This document shows positions 10,329-19,999 of a DNA stretch of 64,000 nt, in pieces. Numbering within the stretch: position 1 is the stretch's first letter; the number at the start of each line of letters is the position of its first letter. The DNA is taken from assembly GCF_009768885.1 (NCBI RefSeq), contig NZ_WSQA01000001.1, positions 124,001-188,000 of the forward strand, in the 5' to 3' direction. The notes under the pieces were generated by a model, which did not search any database, was not told the origin of the DNA, and was given only the letters and a program-made list of their open reading frames with translations. This stretch comes from Sphingobacterium humi. GTDB lineage: Bacteria; Bacteroidota; Bacteroidia; Sphingobacteriales; Sphingobacteriaceae. A program made the translations under genes and the position numbers.

Positions 10329-10856
10329 TTATAAGTTGTCAATGGTATCTTTTTGCTTTTTTCGATCCTGAATAAGCTGCAGTTGGACAGGTGAAGGATA
10401 GGCCAGGGTGAAATAATCTTCCCATTTCTTATCCCTGCGGCCATCCGTTTGATAGGTTAGGCGAATACCAAATGCTTTCACTAACACCTGAACAAAGCGC
10501 TGCACCTGTTGCGATTTGTGAAAATAGTACATCTGCAGGCGTTCGCCCCGCATGCTGATACTTGCTACATGAACAGCCTCTAATTCAGCTTTTTTAAAAT
10601 GCGAGGCAATCTGCTGTTCCAAGGCTTTTATCACCTGCATTGTTTCGGCCAAGGGCAAGCCTTCGGGAGTTTCTCCATCAAAAGGGATAATTAAATAAAA
10701 CACTTCCTGAAAATTGGCTAATGGCGCATGCGGCGCCCAGCCCAAGTCGACCGTTATCTGCGCTTGCTGACCATGAATACAAGAAGGAAATTGTTGCCAA
10801 TTCTCCTGATGAGCTGGTAAGGTTATTTTCTTCTTAAATAGCGATTTAAATAGCAC
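10329..10856 (-). CDS. DUF695-like protein
   Basis: 175 residues, cytoplasmic, no membrane segment. The opening ENWQQFPSCIHGQQAQITVD and the later pattern of a helix (ALEQQIASHF) followed by strands (LEAVHVASISMRGERLQMYY) and FGIRLTYQTDGRRDKKWEDY match how I remember DUF695 proteins, whose function is unknown. The start codon is GTG (10854-10856); no nearer ATG exists. First gene of the operon with the two membrane proteins at 9052-10310. Confidence 0.7.
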   Translation of the reverse strand: MLFKSLFKKKITLPAHQENWQQFPSCIHGQQAQITVDLGWAPHAPLANFQEVFYLIIPFDGETPEGLPLAETMQVIKALEQQIASHFKKAELEAVHVASISMRGERLQMYYFHKSQQVQRFVQVLVKAFGIRLTYQTDGRRDKKWEDYFTLAYPSPVQLQLIQDRKKQKDTIDNL

Positions 10857-10979
10857 AGGCTTCAGATTTTTGTTCAGATGTTAGTCCCAAAAATACTTGC
10901 TTGCTAGGGAAGAAACGAACCTATGCCTAGTGGAATTATATAAATATGCCAGCAGAAAGGCCCATAAAGCCCCTTTCTG

Positions 10980-12728
10980 CTATACTTGGCTGGCCTCTTC
11001 TTTGAGGTATTCTAAAAACTGGGAAGGTGTTACCCCTGTACTTTTTTTGAAGGCCTTACTAAAGATACTATGCGAAGAGAATCCTGAAACCTCGGCTAAA
11101 TAAGCTATTTTGTACTGCTCAAACTGCGGTTCATTCTTAATCCTTTCTATGATATAGCGAATGCGTAATCCATTGATATAATCGTTAAAGTTCATCTGCT
11201 TATGGGTATTGATGACTTTGGACAAGGTGATGGTATTGGTGCCTAAATAACTTGCTAAAAAAGCAAGACTCATTTTACTGTCGACAAAGAGATCGCCATG
11301 CTCAAAGTCTTTCAGCTTTTCGAGAATACGGGTGGTTTTCTCGTCAATCTCTTCGACACGAGGTTTACTCTCAGGTTGGATTGCTTGGACTTCTTCCTCC
11401 TCAGGGGTATCCTGGGGTTCAAGGGCTTCCTCCGGCTCATCCAACTTCGCCATGTATTCGCGGATTTTGACTTTTATTTTCTTGTTCTCACGCAATTGGT
11501 AATAGCCGAATAAAATTAAGCCAAGGATCAGAAAGCCAAAACCAAATAGGCTATACCGCAGGAGGTAATTGGTTTCACTTTTCTTTTTGAGGTCATCCTC
11601 CAATTTATTTACTTCCAGATTATTGATAAAGGAATTTACAAAATTGGATTTCTTATTGTCGTTTAAGGCTGCATCCTGCTCAATAAATTGTCGGGAATAT
11701 TCCATTACCTTTTCGGTTTCACCTAGCTCCTTGGCTGAAAGATAAGCATAACGCAAGGATTCCATTTCGAAATCGATATAATCAGCAACGCCTATTTTTC
11801 CCTGAATAGCTGCTTCGGCTTCCTGAAGGGCAGCCTGATAATTCCCTTGTTGATATTGCGCTATGGCCAAAAACACATGCGCCTTATAGGTATATTCTTT
11901 GTGATTGTTCTCCTCTCCTAGTTGAATAACTTCTTTGAGGTAGGTATTGGCTTGCTCGTATTCCTTCTTAAACAAATGCAACTGTCCCATACCCAGCTGC
12001 TGATCAATGCCCATCAAATGAACCTCATTTGGGAAGTGTTTATCCAAAAGCGCCTTCGCGTCCTGCAAGTAACTTGCGGCTTGGTCAAATTGCTCCTGCA
12101 TGATATAGCCCTTTGCTAGAAATACCTCGAGGGTCACCTTACTCATGATTAGGTACAAGCGTTCATAATTATCCAGATTACGCTGCTCCAGCAAGGTATT
12201 CATCGCTTTCAGATTCTTCTCGTTCTCTGCTACATACAGGTCAAACTTGCCACTTAGATAGTAGAAATAGCTATACTCGGCATCGGCAAGAATCCGTTCT
12301 CTACCTTCCGGGAACTTCGCGATATACTGCTGTGCAGCCTCAAAAAACTGTTGGCTTCGGGTATACTCCTTTTGACGATATAAGACTTCTGCAACGGATA
12401 TTTTGGCAACAAAAGCTTGGAAGTCATCCTTGGTTTTGGAAGCTAAGGTGTCCAGTTTCTGATAGTAATGCATGGCAGAATCCAATACCCCATCACTGAT
12501 TAGGGAACTTCCTAAATCCTGATACAGCATTTTTTGCTCGTCTTCATTCAGCTTGCGCTTTTCCAGGTAAGTAAGATAAAAGCGTTGTCGTGTTTGGAAG
12601 GCTTTATCCAACAGCTCCTCATTAGCGTATTTGGCCAAGCTATCTTGTGCGTGTAAAGGCTGAATTGCCCCAAGCAGAACAAGTAATAAGATAAGGGCTG
12701 ATCGGTATAAGGTTTCGGTGAACTTCAT
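10980..12728 (-). CDS. TPR-containing membrane-bound AraC-family regulator
   Basis: 582 residues. A signal-anchor (LYRSALILLLVLLGAIQPLH) precedes an extracytoplasmic region of about 350 residues made of TPR-like helical repeats (for example LLDSAMHYYQKLDTL- and QYQQGNYQAALQEAEAAIQG-type helices). A membrane segment follows (LLRYSLFGFGFLILGLILFG, about 390-410), then an acidic linker (EEALEPQDTPEEEEVQ) and a C-terminal AraC-type HTH (LAFLASYLGTNTITLSKVIN; EVSGFSSHSIFSKAFKKSTG). This sensor-TPR-TM-AraC layout is frequent in Bacteroidota. It is a single gene; its targets cannot be read from context. Confidence 0.9.
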   Translation of the reverse strand: MKFTETLYRSALILLLVLLGAIQPLHAQDSLAKYANEELLDKAFQTRQRFYLTYLEKRKLNEDEQKMLYQDLGSSLISDGVLDSAMHYYQKLDTLASKTKDDFQAFVAKISVAEVLYRQKEYTRSQQFFEAAQQYIAKFPEGRERILADAEYSYFYYLSGKFDLYVAENEKNLKAMNTLLEQRNLDNYERLYLIMSKVTLEVFLAKGYIMQEQFDQAASYLQDAKALLDKHFPNEVHLMGIDQQLGMGQLHLFKKEYEQANTYLKEVIQLGEENNHKEYTYKAHVFLAIAQYQQGNYQAALQEAEAAIQGKIGVADYIDFEMESLRYAYLSAKELGETEKVMEYSRQFIEQDAALNDNKKSNFVNSFINNLEVNKLEDDLKKKSETNYLLRYSLFGFGFLILGLILFGYYQLRENKKIKVKIREYMAKLDEPEEALEPQDTPEEEEVQAIQPESKPRVEEIDEKTTRILEKLKDFEHGDLFVDSKMSLAFLASYLGTNTITLSKVINTHKQMNFNDYINGLRIRYIIERIKNEPQFEQYKIAYLAEVSGFSSHSIFSKAFKKSTGVTPSQFLEYLKEEASQV

Positions 12729-13019
12729 GTAATAATGCGCTGCGGAGGCCTGCCAAATTCATCCAAAATAAGGTAGAAATATCCGTCTTAGTTTAATGCT
12801 TCTGAAATTTAAGCTAATATGTAGCGTAGAACTAGCCAATATAATGCCATAAAATGCGGTAAAAGATTTTAATAAAAGGCGCTCAGAGATAGCTGTTTAA
12901 ACAAATTTCATTAATTCCTTCATAATTAGTGGAAATAGCGTTGTTAAAGACAACAAGTTTTTAAGTATTTCGTTAATAGGTTAGGCCTATGTTGCCTTAT
13001 GAATGACACAATATAAACC

Positions 13020-13589
13020 ATGGATAATTTTTTTGTACTAACTGGAGGACCTGGTGTTGGTAAAACGAGTCTGTTGGAGGCTTTGGAAAAAGAAGGATTT
13101 CCTATTATTCCGGAAGAGGCGCGGCATATTATCAAAGAACAAGTGAAGCAGCATGGTGATGCCCTACCCTGGGCAAACAAACAGAAGTATGCGAATCTGA
13201 TGTTAGAGCGTTCCATCCACTCTTTTGAAGAACAAAAACAACTGCACCCTAATCTGATCTGCTTTTTCGACCGCGGCATTCCGGACAGCTTCTGCTATGC
13301 TAATATGGAAAACCTAGAGTTGGATCCAGAATTGTTAGCAGATGCTGGCAGATTGCGCTATAACCCCTTGGTATTTATCCTCCCTCCATGGGAAGATATC
13401 TATGAAATGGATCAGGAACGGAAGCAAACCTGGGAGGAAGCCATGATGACCTACCAAGCGATGCAAGAGACTTACCTATCACAGAACTATCAACTTGTTG
13501 AAATACCGCTAGATAGCGTAGAAAACAGACGTAATTTTGTGCTAAAAACCATCGCCTCCGTCATGCAGCTGAAAAACAACAGCTATTAG
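13020..13589 (+). CDS. AAA-type ATPase/kinase-like NTP-binding protein (AAA_28-like)
   Basis: 189 residues with a Walker A close to the N-terminus (LTGGPGVGKTSLLEAL) and a Walker B-like hydrophobic strand ending in Asp-Arg (ICFFDRGIPDSFCYANME). The RGIPD segment and overall size fit AAA_28-type small P-loop proteins, which resemble NadR-type kinases. The substrate is unknown. ATG start at 13020; the next gene (NUDIX) is 115 bp downstream on the same strand. The pairing with a NUDIX hydrolase suggests nucleotide metabolism, but that is inference. Confidence 0.85.
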   Translation: MDNFFVLTGGPGVGKTSLLEALEKEGFPIIPEEARHIIKEQVKQHGDALPWANKQKYANLMLERSIHSFEEQKQLHPNLICFFDRGIPDSFCYANMENLELDPELLADAGRLRYNPLVFILPPWEDIYEMDQERKQTWEEAMMTYQAMQETYLSQNYQLVEIPLDSVENRRNFVLKTIASVMQLKNNSY

Positions 13590-13704
13590 CCTCCTTAGAT
13601 TAAAAAGGATATGGTAATTTAATCACTTACAAAAAGCTCCTTAATTTAACTACAGGAAAGTTTTTTCTTTTTCAGAGCCCCGTAAAAATACTTATATTTA
13701 GCTG

Positions 13705-14100
13705 ATGATACATGTAGCCTGTGCCCTTATTGAAAAAGATAATCAATTATTGATTTGCCAACGTTCTGCCGAAATGAAACTCCCGCTGAAATGGGAATTC
13801 CCTGGAGGAAAACAAGAAGAAGCGGAAAGTTTGGAAGAATGTCTGTTACGCGAAGTAGAGGAAGAACTTAGCTTGAACGTAACGATCCATAAACCATTGA
13901 CCAAAGTGGAATACCACTATCCTGATTTCTCCTTAACCCTTTACCCTTATTTATGTAGTATTAAATCGGGTAAATTAAGTGTGAATGAACATGAGCAAGT
14001 GCAATGGGTAGATCCTGTGGATCTATGGAAATACGACTGGGCCAATGCAGACTTACCGATTATAGAAGAATACATCCGTACCACAAGAGAAACTATCTAA
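13705..14100 (+). CDS. MutT-type NUDIX (deoxy)nucleotide pyrophosphohydrolase
   Basis: 131 residues, the usual size for MutT/NudG-type enzymes. The NUDIX box is intact (GGKQEEAESLEECLLREVEE followed by EL). The N-terminal strand VACALIEKDNQLLICQRS and LPLKWEFPGG match the group that cleans oxidised or modified dNTPs such as 8-oxo-dGTP or CTP derivatives. Cytoplasmic. It is followed by a strong hairpin terminator shared with the convergent dehydrogenase gene. Confidence 0.92.
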   Translation: MIHVACALIEKDNQLLICQRSAEMKLPLKWEFPGGKQEEAESLEECLLREVEEELSLNVTIHKPLTKVEYHYPDFSLTLYPYLCSIKSGKLSVNEHEQVQWVDPVDLWKYDWANADLPIIEEYIRTTRETI

Positions 14101-14137
14101 TAGCGAACCTTAGCGAGGATTAACCCCATAAAACACG

Positions 14138-14163
14138 AAGGACTGCCCAATGAGCAGTCCTTT
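14138..14163. terminator. Hairpin terminator between convergent genes
   Basis: A perfect 9-bp stem AAGGACTGC/GCAGTCCTT with a 7-nt loop lies between the NUDIX stop at 14100 and the dehydrogenase stop at 14201. There is only a short T run, so it may serve both directions. Confidence 0.75.
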
Positions 14164-14200
14164 CGCATATTTATTAACCCACTAAGGTTTGGCAATAGCA

Positions 14201-15430
14201 CTATAATAATTGTTTCAATGCAAGCTCATAAGCACGGGATGATATCCCCGTCTTGGAGGTTGGATCTACTTGATGAATAGCTGCTACAGCTTGTTGAATG
14301 ACGTTGGAAACATCCGAAAATATAGCATCATCACTAATTTCAATGTTGGGCTGCATGAGGTAGGCAAATACTCGAGCCATGCCGCAGTTGGCAATGAAAT
14401 CTGGAATAACAGCGACATGCTGATCGGCATATTCCATTACAGGACCGTAGAAGATCTCTTTATCTGCAAAAGGCACATTGGCGCCAGATGCAATCACCTC
14501 CAGGCCGTGTTCAATCATGGTGCTTACCTGCTCCTTCGATACCAAGCGGGAGGCTGCTGCAGGAATAAAAATAGCTGCACCAAGCTTCCAAATACTGTCG
14601 TTGATTTCTTCAAAGGATAGCATATTGTCGGCCGCTAACGAGTTTCCATTCCTTCCTAAGAATAGGGCAGCGATTTCTTCTTCGGAAAAGCCTTTTTCAT
14701 TGATTAAGCCGCCAACACGGTCAATAATACCAATGATGCGGACGCCCATTTTACTGAGGTAAAACGCAGCAGACGCCGCCACATTCCCCCAACCTTGGAT
14801 AATAGCTGTCTTTTGGTTTATCTCCCCTCCAAATAGGTCATAGAAATGATGAACAGATTCAGCAACACCAAAGCCGGTAATCATATCGGCAACCTTATAT
14901 TTACGGCGAAGCTCTGGACTGTAGTTACCATCTTCAAGCACCTTCGATACACCATAGCGTAATTGTCCGATCTGATGAATACGACCATTCTCACGCACAT
15001 CAAAATGCCCGCTCAAGACACCTTCTTGTGGATGCCATAAGCCATATTGCTCGGTCAAAGGAATAACATCGGTAATCTCATCGATGTTTAAATCCCCTCC
15101 TGTGCCGTAATAGTTTTTCAACAACGGAGTTACCGCCTTAAACCAACGATCTAGTACTTCCTTTTTGCGCGGGTCTGCCGGATCGAAGTTGATGCCTGAT
15201 TTCGCACCGCCAATAGCAGGTCCTGAGACAGTAAACTTCACTTCCATTGTTTTTGCTAAGGATTCCACCTCATTCTTATCAAGACCCAGACGCATCCGGG
15301 TCCCCCCTCCTGCGGCACCACCACGTAAGGAATTAATAACTACCCAACCTTCTGCATCGGTTTCTGGGTCTTTCCACTCAAATACAATCTCTGGACGCTT
15401 TTCTTCAAAAGCCTTCAATAAATCTTTCAT
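14201..15430 (-). CDS. Glu/Leu/Phe/Val-family amino-acid dehydrogenase
   Basis: 409 residues. The N-terminal dimerisation/catalytic part carries GGAAGGGTRMR and the active-site lysine motif GGAKSGINFDP; the C-terminal Rossmann domain has IIQGWGNVAASAAFYLSKMG. The family oxidatively deaminates amino acids with NAD(P)+. The gene lies 17 bp downstream of hppD in a leftward run (hmgA, hppD, this gene), and no aminotransferase is visible. It could therefore supply the 4-hydroxyphenylpyruvate-forming deamination of Tyr/Phe, or simply act on Glu or branched-chain residues. Which amino acid it prefers cannot be decided from sequence alone. Confidence 0.9.
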   Translation of the reverse strand: MKDLLKAFEEKRPEIVFEWKDPETDAEGWVVINSLRGGAAGGGTRMRLGLDKNEVESLAKTMEVKFTVSGPAIGGAKSGINFDPADPRKKEVLDRWFKAVTPLLKNYYGTGGDLNIDEITDVIPLTEQYGLWHPQEGVLSGHFDVRENGRIHQIGQLRYGVSKVLEDGNYSPELRRKYKVADMITGFGVAESVHHFYDLFGGEINQKTAIIQGWGNVAASAAFYLSKMGVRIIGIIDRVGGLINEKGFSEEEIAALFLGRNGNSLAADNMLSFEEINDSIWKLGAAIFIPAAASRLVSKEQVSTMIEHGLEVIASGANVPFADKEIFYGPVMEYADQHVAVIPDFIANCGMARVFAYLMQPNIEISDDAIFSDVSNVIQQAVAAIHQVDPTSKTGISSRAYELALKQLL

Positions 15431-15447
15431 TTCTTAATTCCTACAGC

Positions 15448-16575
15448 TTATAAGTTTCCTCTACGTTCTTGTTCGCGTTCAATAGCTTCAAATAAAGCCT
15501 TAAAGTTACCGGCGCCAAAACTTTGCGCCCCTTTACGTTGGATGATTTCGTAGAATAAGGTAGGGCGATCTTCTACCGGCTTAGTAAAAATCTGTAAGAG
15601 ATAACCTTCTTCATCACGATCCACAAGGATACCCAAGTCCTGGATAATTTTAATTTCCTCATCGATGGCGCCGATGCGCTCTGGAAGCATATCGTAATAA
15701 GCTTCTGGTGGTGCACCTAAGAATTCTACCCCTCTAGCTTTCAAAGCTTTTACGGTTTTAACAATATCGTTGGTAGCCAAGGCAGCATGTTGCACGCCTT
15801 CTCCTTCATAAAACTCTAAGTACTCTTCGATCTGTGATTTCTTCTTACCCTCGGCAGGCTCATTAATCGGGAATTTCACATAACCATTACCATTACTCAT
15901 CACCTTACTCATTAAAGCTGAGTATTCGGTATTGATTTGTTTATCATCAAAAGATAGAATGTTGACAAAGCCCATTACATCCTGATACCATTCTACCGTT
16001 TCATTCATGCGATCCCAGCCCACATTCCCAACGCAATGGTCAATGTAAAGCAATCCTGTTTCTTCCGGGTTGTAATCTGATTTCCAAGGTTGGTAGCCCG
16101 GCATAAAGGTTCCCGTATAGTTCTTACGTTCTACGAACATGTGTACCGTTTCACCATAGGTGTAGATTCCTGCTGTACGAACTTCCCCAAACTCGTCTTG
16201 CATTACCTGCAATTCCTGGTACACTTTCCCCCCACGTTTTACCGTTTCCTGAAAGGACTTTTCCGCATCCTCTACCCATAGGGCAAGAATCTTAACACCA
16301 TCGCCATGCTTTTTCACGTGCTCCGAGATCGGGTGATCAGACTTTAAGGCTGTAGTCAGTACCAGTCTGATTTTATTTTGCTTCAATACGTAAGAAGCAC
16401 GATCGCGGACGCCAGTTTCCGGGCCAGCATAAGCTTCAGATTGAAATCCGAAGGCCGTCTTATAATAGTGAGCCGCCTGCTTGGCATTGCCCACATAAAA
16501 TTCAATGTAATCCGTTCCGTTAATAGGTAGAAAATCTTGCGCTAATGCGATCTTTTCTGCAAATGTTTGTGCCAT
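15448..16575 (-). CDS. hppD: 4-hydroxyphenylpyruvate dioxygenase
   Basis: 375 residues, normal length. Two vicinal-oxygen-chelate halves are visible. The C-terminal half supplies the iron ligands: His in IDHCVGNVGWDRM, His in GVQHAALATNDIVKT, and Glu in TLFYEIIQRKGAQSFGAGNF, the last being the family signature. It converts 4-hydroxyphenylpyruvate to homogentisate. Placed 36 bp after hmgA and 17 bp before the dehydrogenase on the same strand, so co-transcribed. Confidence 0.97.
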   Translation of the reverse strand: MAQTFAEKIALAQDFLPINGTDYIEFYVGNAKQAAHYYKTAFGFQSEAYAGPETGVRDRASYVLKQNKIRLVLTTALKSDHPISEHVKKHGDGVKILALWVEDAEKSFQETVKRGGKVYQELQVMQDEFGEVRTAGIYTYGETVHMFVERKNYTGTFMPGYQPWKSDYNPEETGLLYIDHCVGNVGWDRMNETVEWYQDVMGFVNILSFDDKQINTEYSALMSKVMSNGNGYVKFPINEPAEGKKKSQIEEYLEFYEGEGVQHAALATNDIVKTVKALKARGVEFLGAPPEAYYDMLPERIGAIDEEIKIIQDLGILVDRDEEGYLLQIFTKPVEDRPTLFYEIIQRKGAQSFGAGNFKALFEAIEREQERRGNL

Positions 16576-16611
16576 AATTTTGTTTATAATGTGATAGTTC
16601 TTTAAAAAGGA

Positions 16612-17769
16612 TTAGCTCATCCAGGAGATGAAATAATCAGGATCTTCAATTTCTAATGCTGCTTCCGTTAATTTTAATGGACGGAAAGGGTCAATCATCA
16701 CGGCTAATTCATCCGTTCCGGTTTGTCCGATACTCTTTTCAACTGTACCAGGGTGCGGGCCGTGCGGAATTCCTCCGGGATGCAACGTAATTTGCCCCTT
16801 TTCTACGGATTTGCGACTCATAAAATCACCATCAACGTAGTATAATACCTCGTCAGAGTCTACATTGCTATGGTTATACGGTGCCGGGATAGAATCAGGG
16901 TGGTAGTCATACAATCGTGGACAGAAGCTACACAATACGAAGGTATTGGTCTCGAAGGTTTGATGAACAGGGGGTGGCTGATGCAGCATCCCTGTAATAG
17001 GCATAAAGTCATGAATAGAGAATGCCCAAGGATAATGATAGCCATCCCAGCCTATGAAATCAAATGGATGACTGCCATAGATGTAAGGATAGATTAATCC
17101 TTGTTTCTTAATTTTAACTTCAAAATCCCCCAGCTCATCGTATGTTTTCAAGTTCTGCGGACGTTTGATATCCCGTTCGTAGAAAGGTGCATGCTCCATC
17201 AACTGTCCGAACTCGTTGCGATAGCGCTTTGGAGTTTTTATCGGGTCGAAGGATTCTACAATAAACAAGCGATTATTCGCATCGTTAAATTCCAGCTGAT
17301 AAATAACGCCCCGAGGAATAACCAAGTAATCCCCGTATCCAAAAGGAATCTCTCCATACCCAGTTTTCAAAATCCCTGATCCTTCATGGATAAAGATGAC
17401 CTCGTCGGCCTGGCTGTTTTTATAGAAATAATCCTGCATGGACTCCTGCGGAGCAGCTAGTGAAATATGGAGATCATCATTCACCAATACAGGCACTCTG
17501 CTCTCCAAATAATCGGCTTTAGGCTTCACCTGAAAGCCTTTTAAACTGGTATGCTTTAAGTGTTTATCACGAGCTACCTTGGGGCTCACATCGTAAGGTT
17601 CCTGAATTTGCTTCACCAAGGTTGGTGGATGGCAATGGTATACCAAAGCATAGGTACTCGAAAATCCATGCGTAGAAACTAACTCCTCCGCATAGAGTTC
17701 ACCATTTGGTTTTCTAAAAACCGTATGGCGCTTCGGCGGGACTTTTCCCAATTGATGATAAAGTGGCAT
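16612..17769 (-). CDS. hmgA: Homogentisate 1,2-dioxygenase
   Basis: 385 residues. Iron-ligand region seen as YNHSNVDSDEVLYYVDG (His, Glu) and PGGIPHGPHPG (His); HQTFETNTFVLCSFCPRLYD is also typical of homogentisate dioxygenases. It opens the ring of homogentisate to maleylacetoacetate. First gene of the leftward hmgA-hppD-dehydrogenase run and divergent from fahA. At 385 residues it is shorter than the roughly 440-residue proteobacterial and animal enzymes, as usual for the Bacteroidota form. Confidence 0.93.
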   Translation of the reverse strand: MPLYHQLGKVPPKRHTVFRKPNGELYAEELVSTHGFSSTYALVYHCHPPTLVKQIQEPYDVSPKVARDKHLKHTSLKGFQVKPKADYLESRVPVLVNDDLHISLAAPQESMQDYFYKNSQADEVIFIHEGSGILKTGYGEIPFGYGDYLVIPRGVIYQLEFNDANNRLFIVESFDPIKTPKRYRNEFGQLMEHAPFYERDIKRPQNLKTYDELGDFEVKIKKQGLIYPYIYGSHPFDFIGWDGYHYPWAFSIHDFMPITGMLHQPPPVHQTFETNTFVLCSFCPRLYDYHPDSIPAPYNHSNVDSDEVLYYVDGDFMSRKSVEKGQITLHPGGIPHGPHPGTVEKSIGQTGTDELAVMIDPFRPLKLTEAALEIEDPDYFISWMS

Positions 17770-18100
17770 AATTAAAGAGTTTTATAAATTGATAGGATAT
17801 CGTTTGGCACTGCCAAAGACATCAGATATATACAAGAAATTATAGAGGAAAGTATTAGTATTGTGCGAACACCACTTCAGCAATCAATGCCTTCGTAAGG
17901 GGCATCATGCCTTGCGCAAATAAGACGATATGTAAATCGCAGATGTTCATAAATGGTTATTGTATTACTCAAATATACGGTATTTTATTTTATATTTACA
18001 GCACTATACAGAATAATTCTATTATTTGCCCTTTCATTTTCAAATACCCAACAAATAATAGACCCAATTGTAAATATTATATAAACTGGAGAAATCCATT
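17770..18100. other. Divergent intergenic region hmgA/fahA
   Basis: 331 bp that must hold the promoters of both arms of the tyrosine pathway. A perfect inverted repeat TTTGGC-ACT-GCCAAA lies at 17803-17817, 34 bp from the hmgA start. On the minus strand, 17855-17950 also encodes a possible 31-residue peptide (ATG at 17950) with unremarkable composition. I see no tRNA or clear riboswitch. The stretch 17960-18060 is AT-rich. Confidence 0.6.
17803..17817. promoter_or_regulatory. Palindrome upstream of hmgA, candidate operator
   Basis: Perfect 6-bp arms TTTGGC/GCCAAA around ACT, 34 bp before the hmgA start. Position and symmetry fit a dimeric regulator site, but the same palindrome was not found before hppD, fahA or phhA, so the role is unproven. 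Confidence 0.35.
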
Positions 18101-19081
18101 ATGAAAATCGTAACATTTAAAAGCAAACAGGCTGAAGAAATAGGTGTCTTCCATGAAGAAAAAGTATACCCTATCTCCCAAATTGCAACCCATCTACCCA
18201 CGCAAATGGACGCCTTTCTCCATTTAGGAGAAGCCGGATGGCAACAATTACAACATGCCTTCGACATCTTTAGCCAAGATAAGGAATCTTTGAGTCAAGG
18301 ACTTAACCTACAATCACTTACCTTGCTATCACCCGTACCTCGGCCGGCCTCCCTTCGGGATGCTTATGCCTTTCGGCAGCATGTAGAAACCTCCCGTGCT
18401 AACCGCGGCTTGCCTATGATTCCCGAGTTTGATGAATTTCCCGTATTCTACTTCTCCAACCACCGTGCGGTATCTGGCCCCGGCCTGATCGAATGCATGC
18501 CCGATCATTTCGACAAATTAGACTTTGAACTGGAAATTGCCGTTGTTATTAATAAAGCCGGTCGCAATATCCAAGCTGCTGATGCCGATAGCTATATTGG
18601 CGGCTATATGATTATGAACGATTTGAGTGCGCGCCGCCTGCAAATGGAGGAGATGAAGCTGAACCTTGGCCCTGCCAAGGGGAAAGACTTTGCTACGGCC
18701 TTAGGTCCCTGGCTGGTTAGCAAGGATGAGTTAGCCCCCTATTTGGTAGAAACACCTGCCGGACATACCGGAGAGCTCTATAACTTAAACATGCAATGCT
18801 ATGTCAATGATCAGCTTGTTTCCTCAGGTACCTTAGCCAGCATGAACTGGACCTTTGCTGAAATCATTGAACGCATTTCTTATGGGGTAGACCTTTATCC
18901 GGGCGATGTAATCGGCTCTGGAACGGTGGGTACCGGATGCTTCTTGGAGCTGAATGGTACCGGCAAGCGTCAGAACCCCGATTACAAAGAACAATGGTTG
19001 CAACCAGGCGATCGCATTCGCATGGAAGCCACTGGCCTCGGAGTCTTAGAAAATGAAGTACGATTAGCCCCTCAATTATAA
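18101..19081 (+). CDS. fahA: Fumarylacetoacetate hydrolase family protein
   Basis: 326 residues with the FAA_hydrolase fold. Metal-binding acidic residues occur in KLDFELEIAVVINKAG and MIMNDLSARRLQMEEMK, followed by GPAKGKDFATALGPWLV and the C-terminal GDVIGSGTVGTGCFLELNG. In this context it cleaves fumarylacetoacetate to fumarate and acetoacetate, the last step of Tyr/Phe degradation. It is followed after 21 bp by a flavin reductase gene. The isomerase that should feed it (maleylacetoacetate isomerase) is not in the window. Confidence 0.92.
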   Translation: MKIVTFKSKQAEEIGVFHEEKVYPISQIATHLPTQMDAFLHLGEAGWQQLQHAFDIFSQDKESLSQGLNLQSLTLLSPVPRPASLRDAYAFRQHVETSRANRGLPMIPEFDEFPVFYFSNHRAVSGPGLIECMPDHFDKLDFELEIAVVINKAGRNIQAADADSYIGGYMIMNDLSARRLQMEEMKLNLGPAKGKDFATALGPWLVSKDELAPYLVETPAGHTGELYNLNMQCYVNDQLVSSGTLASMNWTFAEIIERISYGVDLYPGDVIGSGTVGTGCFLELNGTGKRQNPDYKEQWLQPGDRIRMEATGLGVLENEVRLAPQL

Positions 19082-19102
19082 ACGATTAGCCGTTATATAC
19101 TT

Positions 19103-19999
19103 ATGCAAAACTTTGATACAAAAACCTTCGAACCGAGTACCCACGGACTGGTATTTGATAATTTATTAAAGCATGCCGTTGCGCCAAGACCGATTTGCTT
19201 CGCCAGCACGGTCGATAAAAATGGGCAGGTCAATTTAAGTCCATTTAGTTATTTCAACTACATGTCGCAAAACCCGCCAATCTGTGTCTTCTCGCCCCTA
19301 CGGCGAATGCGCGATGGCTCCACAAAACATACCCTCGATAATATCCATGAAATCGATGAGGTGGTGATCAATATTGTAAACTACGATATAGTGCAGCAGC
19401 AATCTTTAGCCAGCACGGAATATGCCAAAGGCATTGACGAGTTTGCAAAGGCAGGCTTAACCCCCATCAAGTCGCAAAAGGTAAAACCGCCACGCGTTGC
19501 GGAATCACCAGTACAGTTAGAGTGCAAGGTAAGGCAGGTTATTCCATTGGCCGATGGCCCCGGAGCGGGTAACCTAGTCATTGCGGAAGTGCTTTGCATG
19601 CATGTCAAGCATCACCTCTTAAACGAGCAGGATGAAGTCAACCAAGCCGACTTAGATCTGGTTGCTCGCTTAGGAGGAAACTGGTATTGCCGGGTGACGG
19701 AGGATAATCTATTTGAAGTACCCAAACCCCTACGTAAATTAGGCATCGGGGTCGACCAATTACCCGAGCACATTCGCTTATCTACGGTATTAACGGGCAA
19801 TCAACTGGGCTTGCTCGCTAATATTGAAGCGATTCCGGAGGAAACAGACATCGCCAAAAACGATGCCCACATTCAACAGCTGTTGAGTATGTGGGCACAA
19901 GATAAAGTTCAATTAACAAATGAGCTGCACCGCTATGCGGCCCAGCTTTTAGACCAAGGCGAAATAGATTTCGCCTGGCAGGTATTATTATTAGCCTAA
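19103..19999 (+). CDS. Flavin reductase-like FMN-binding split-barrel protein
   Basis: 298 residues. The N-terminal two thirds are a flavin_reduct domain (VAPRPICFASTVDKNGQVNL; SPFSYFNYMSQNPPICVFSP; VVINIVNYDIVQQQSLAS). A C-terminal helical extension of about 90 residues follows. Such proteins bind FMN, but partners vary. It shares an operon with fahA and sits inside the aromatic amino-acid cluster. Its 3' end overlaps the convergent phhA gene by 9 nt (19991-19999). Confidence 0.88.
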   Translation: MQNFDTKTFEPSTHGLVFDNLLKHAVAPRPICFASTVDKNGQVNLSPFSYFNYMSQNPPICVFSPLRRMRDGSTKHTLDNIHEIDEVVINIVNYDIVQQQSLASTEYAKGIDEFAKAGLTPIKSQKVKPPRVAESPVQLECKVRQVIPLADGPGAGNLVIAEVLCMHVKHHLLNEQDEVNQADLDLVARLGGNWYCRVTEDNLFEVPKPLRKLGIGVDQLPEHIRLSTVLTGNQLGLLANIEAIPEETDIAKNDAHIQQLLSMWAQDKVQLTNELHRYAAQLLDQGEIDFAWQVLLLA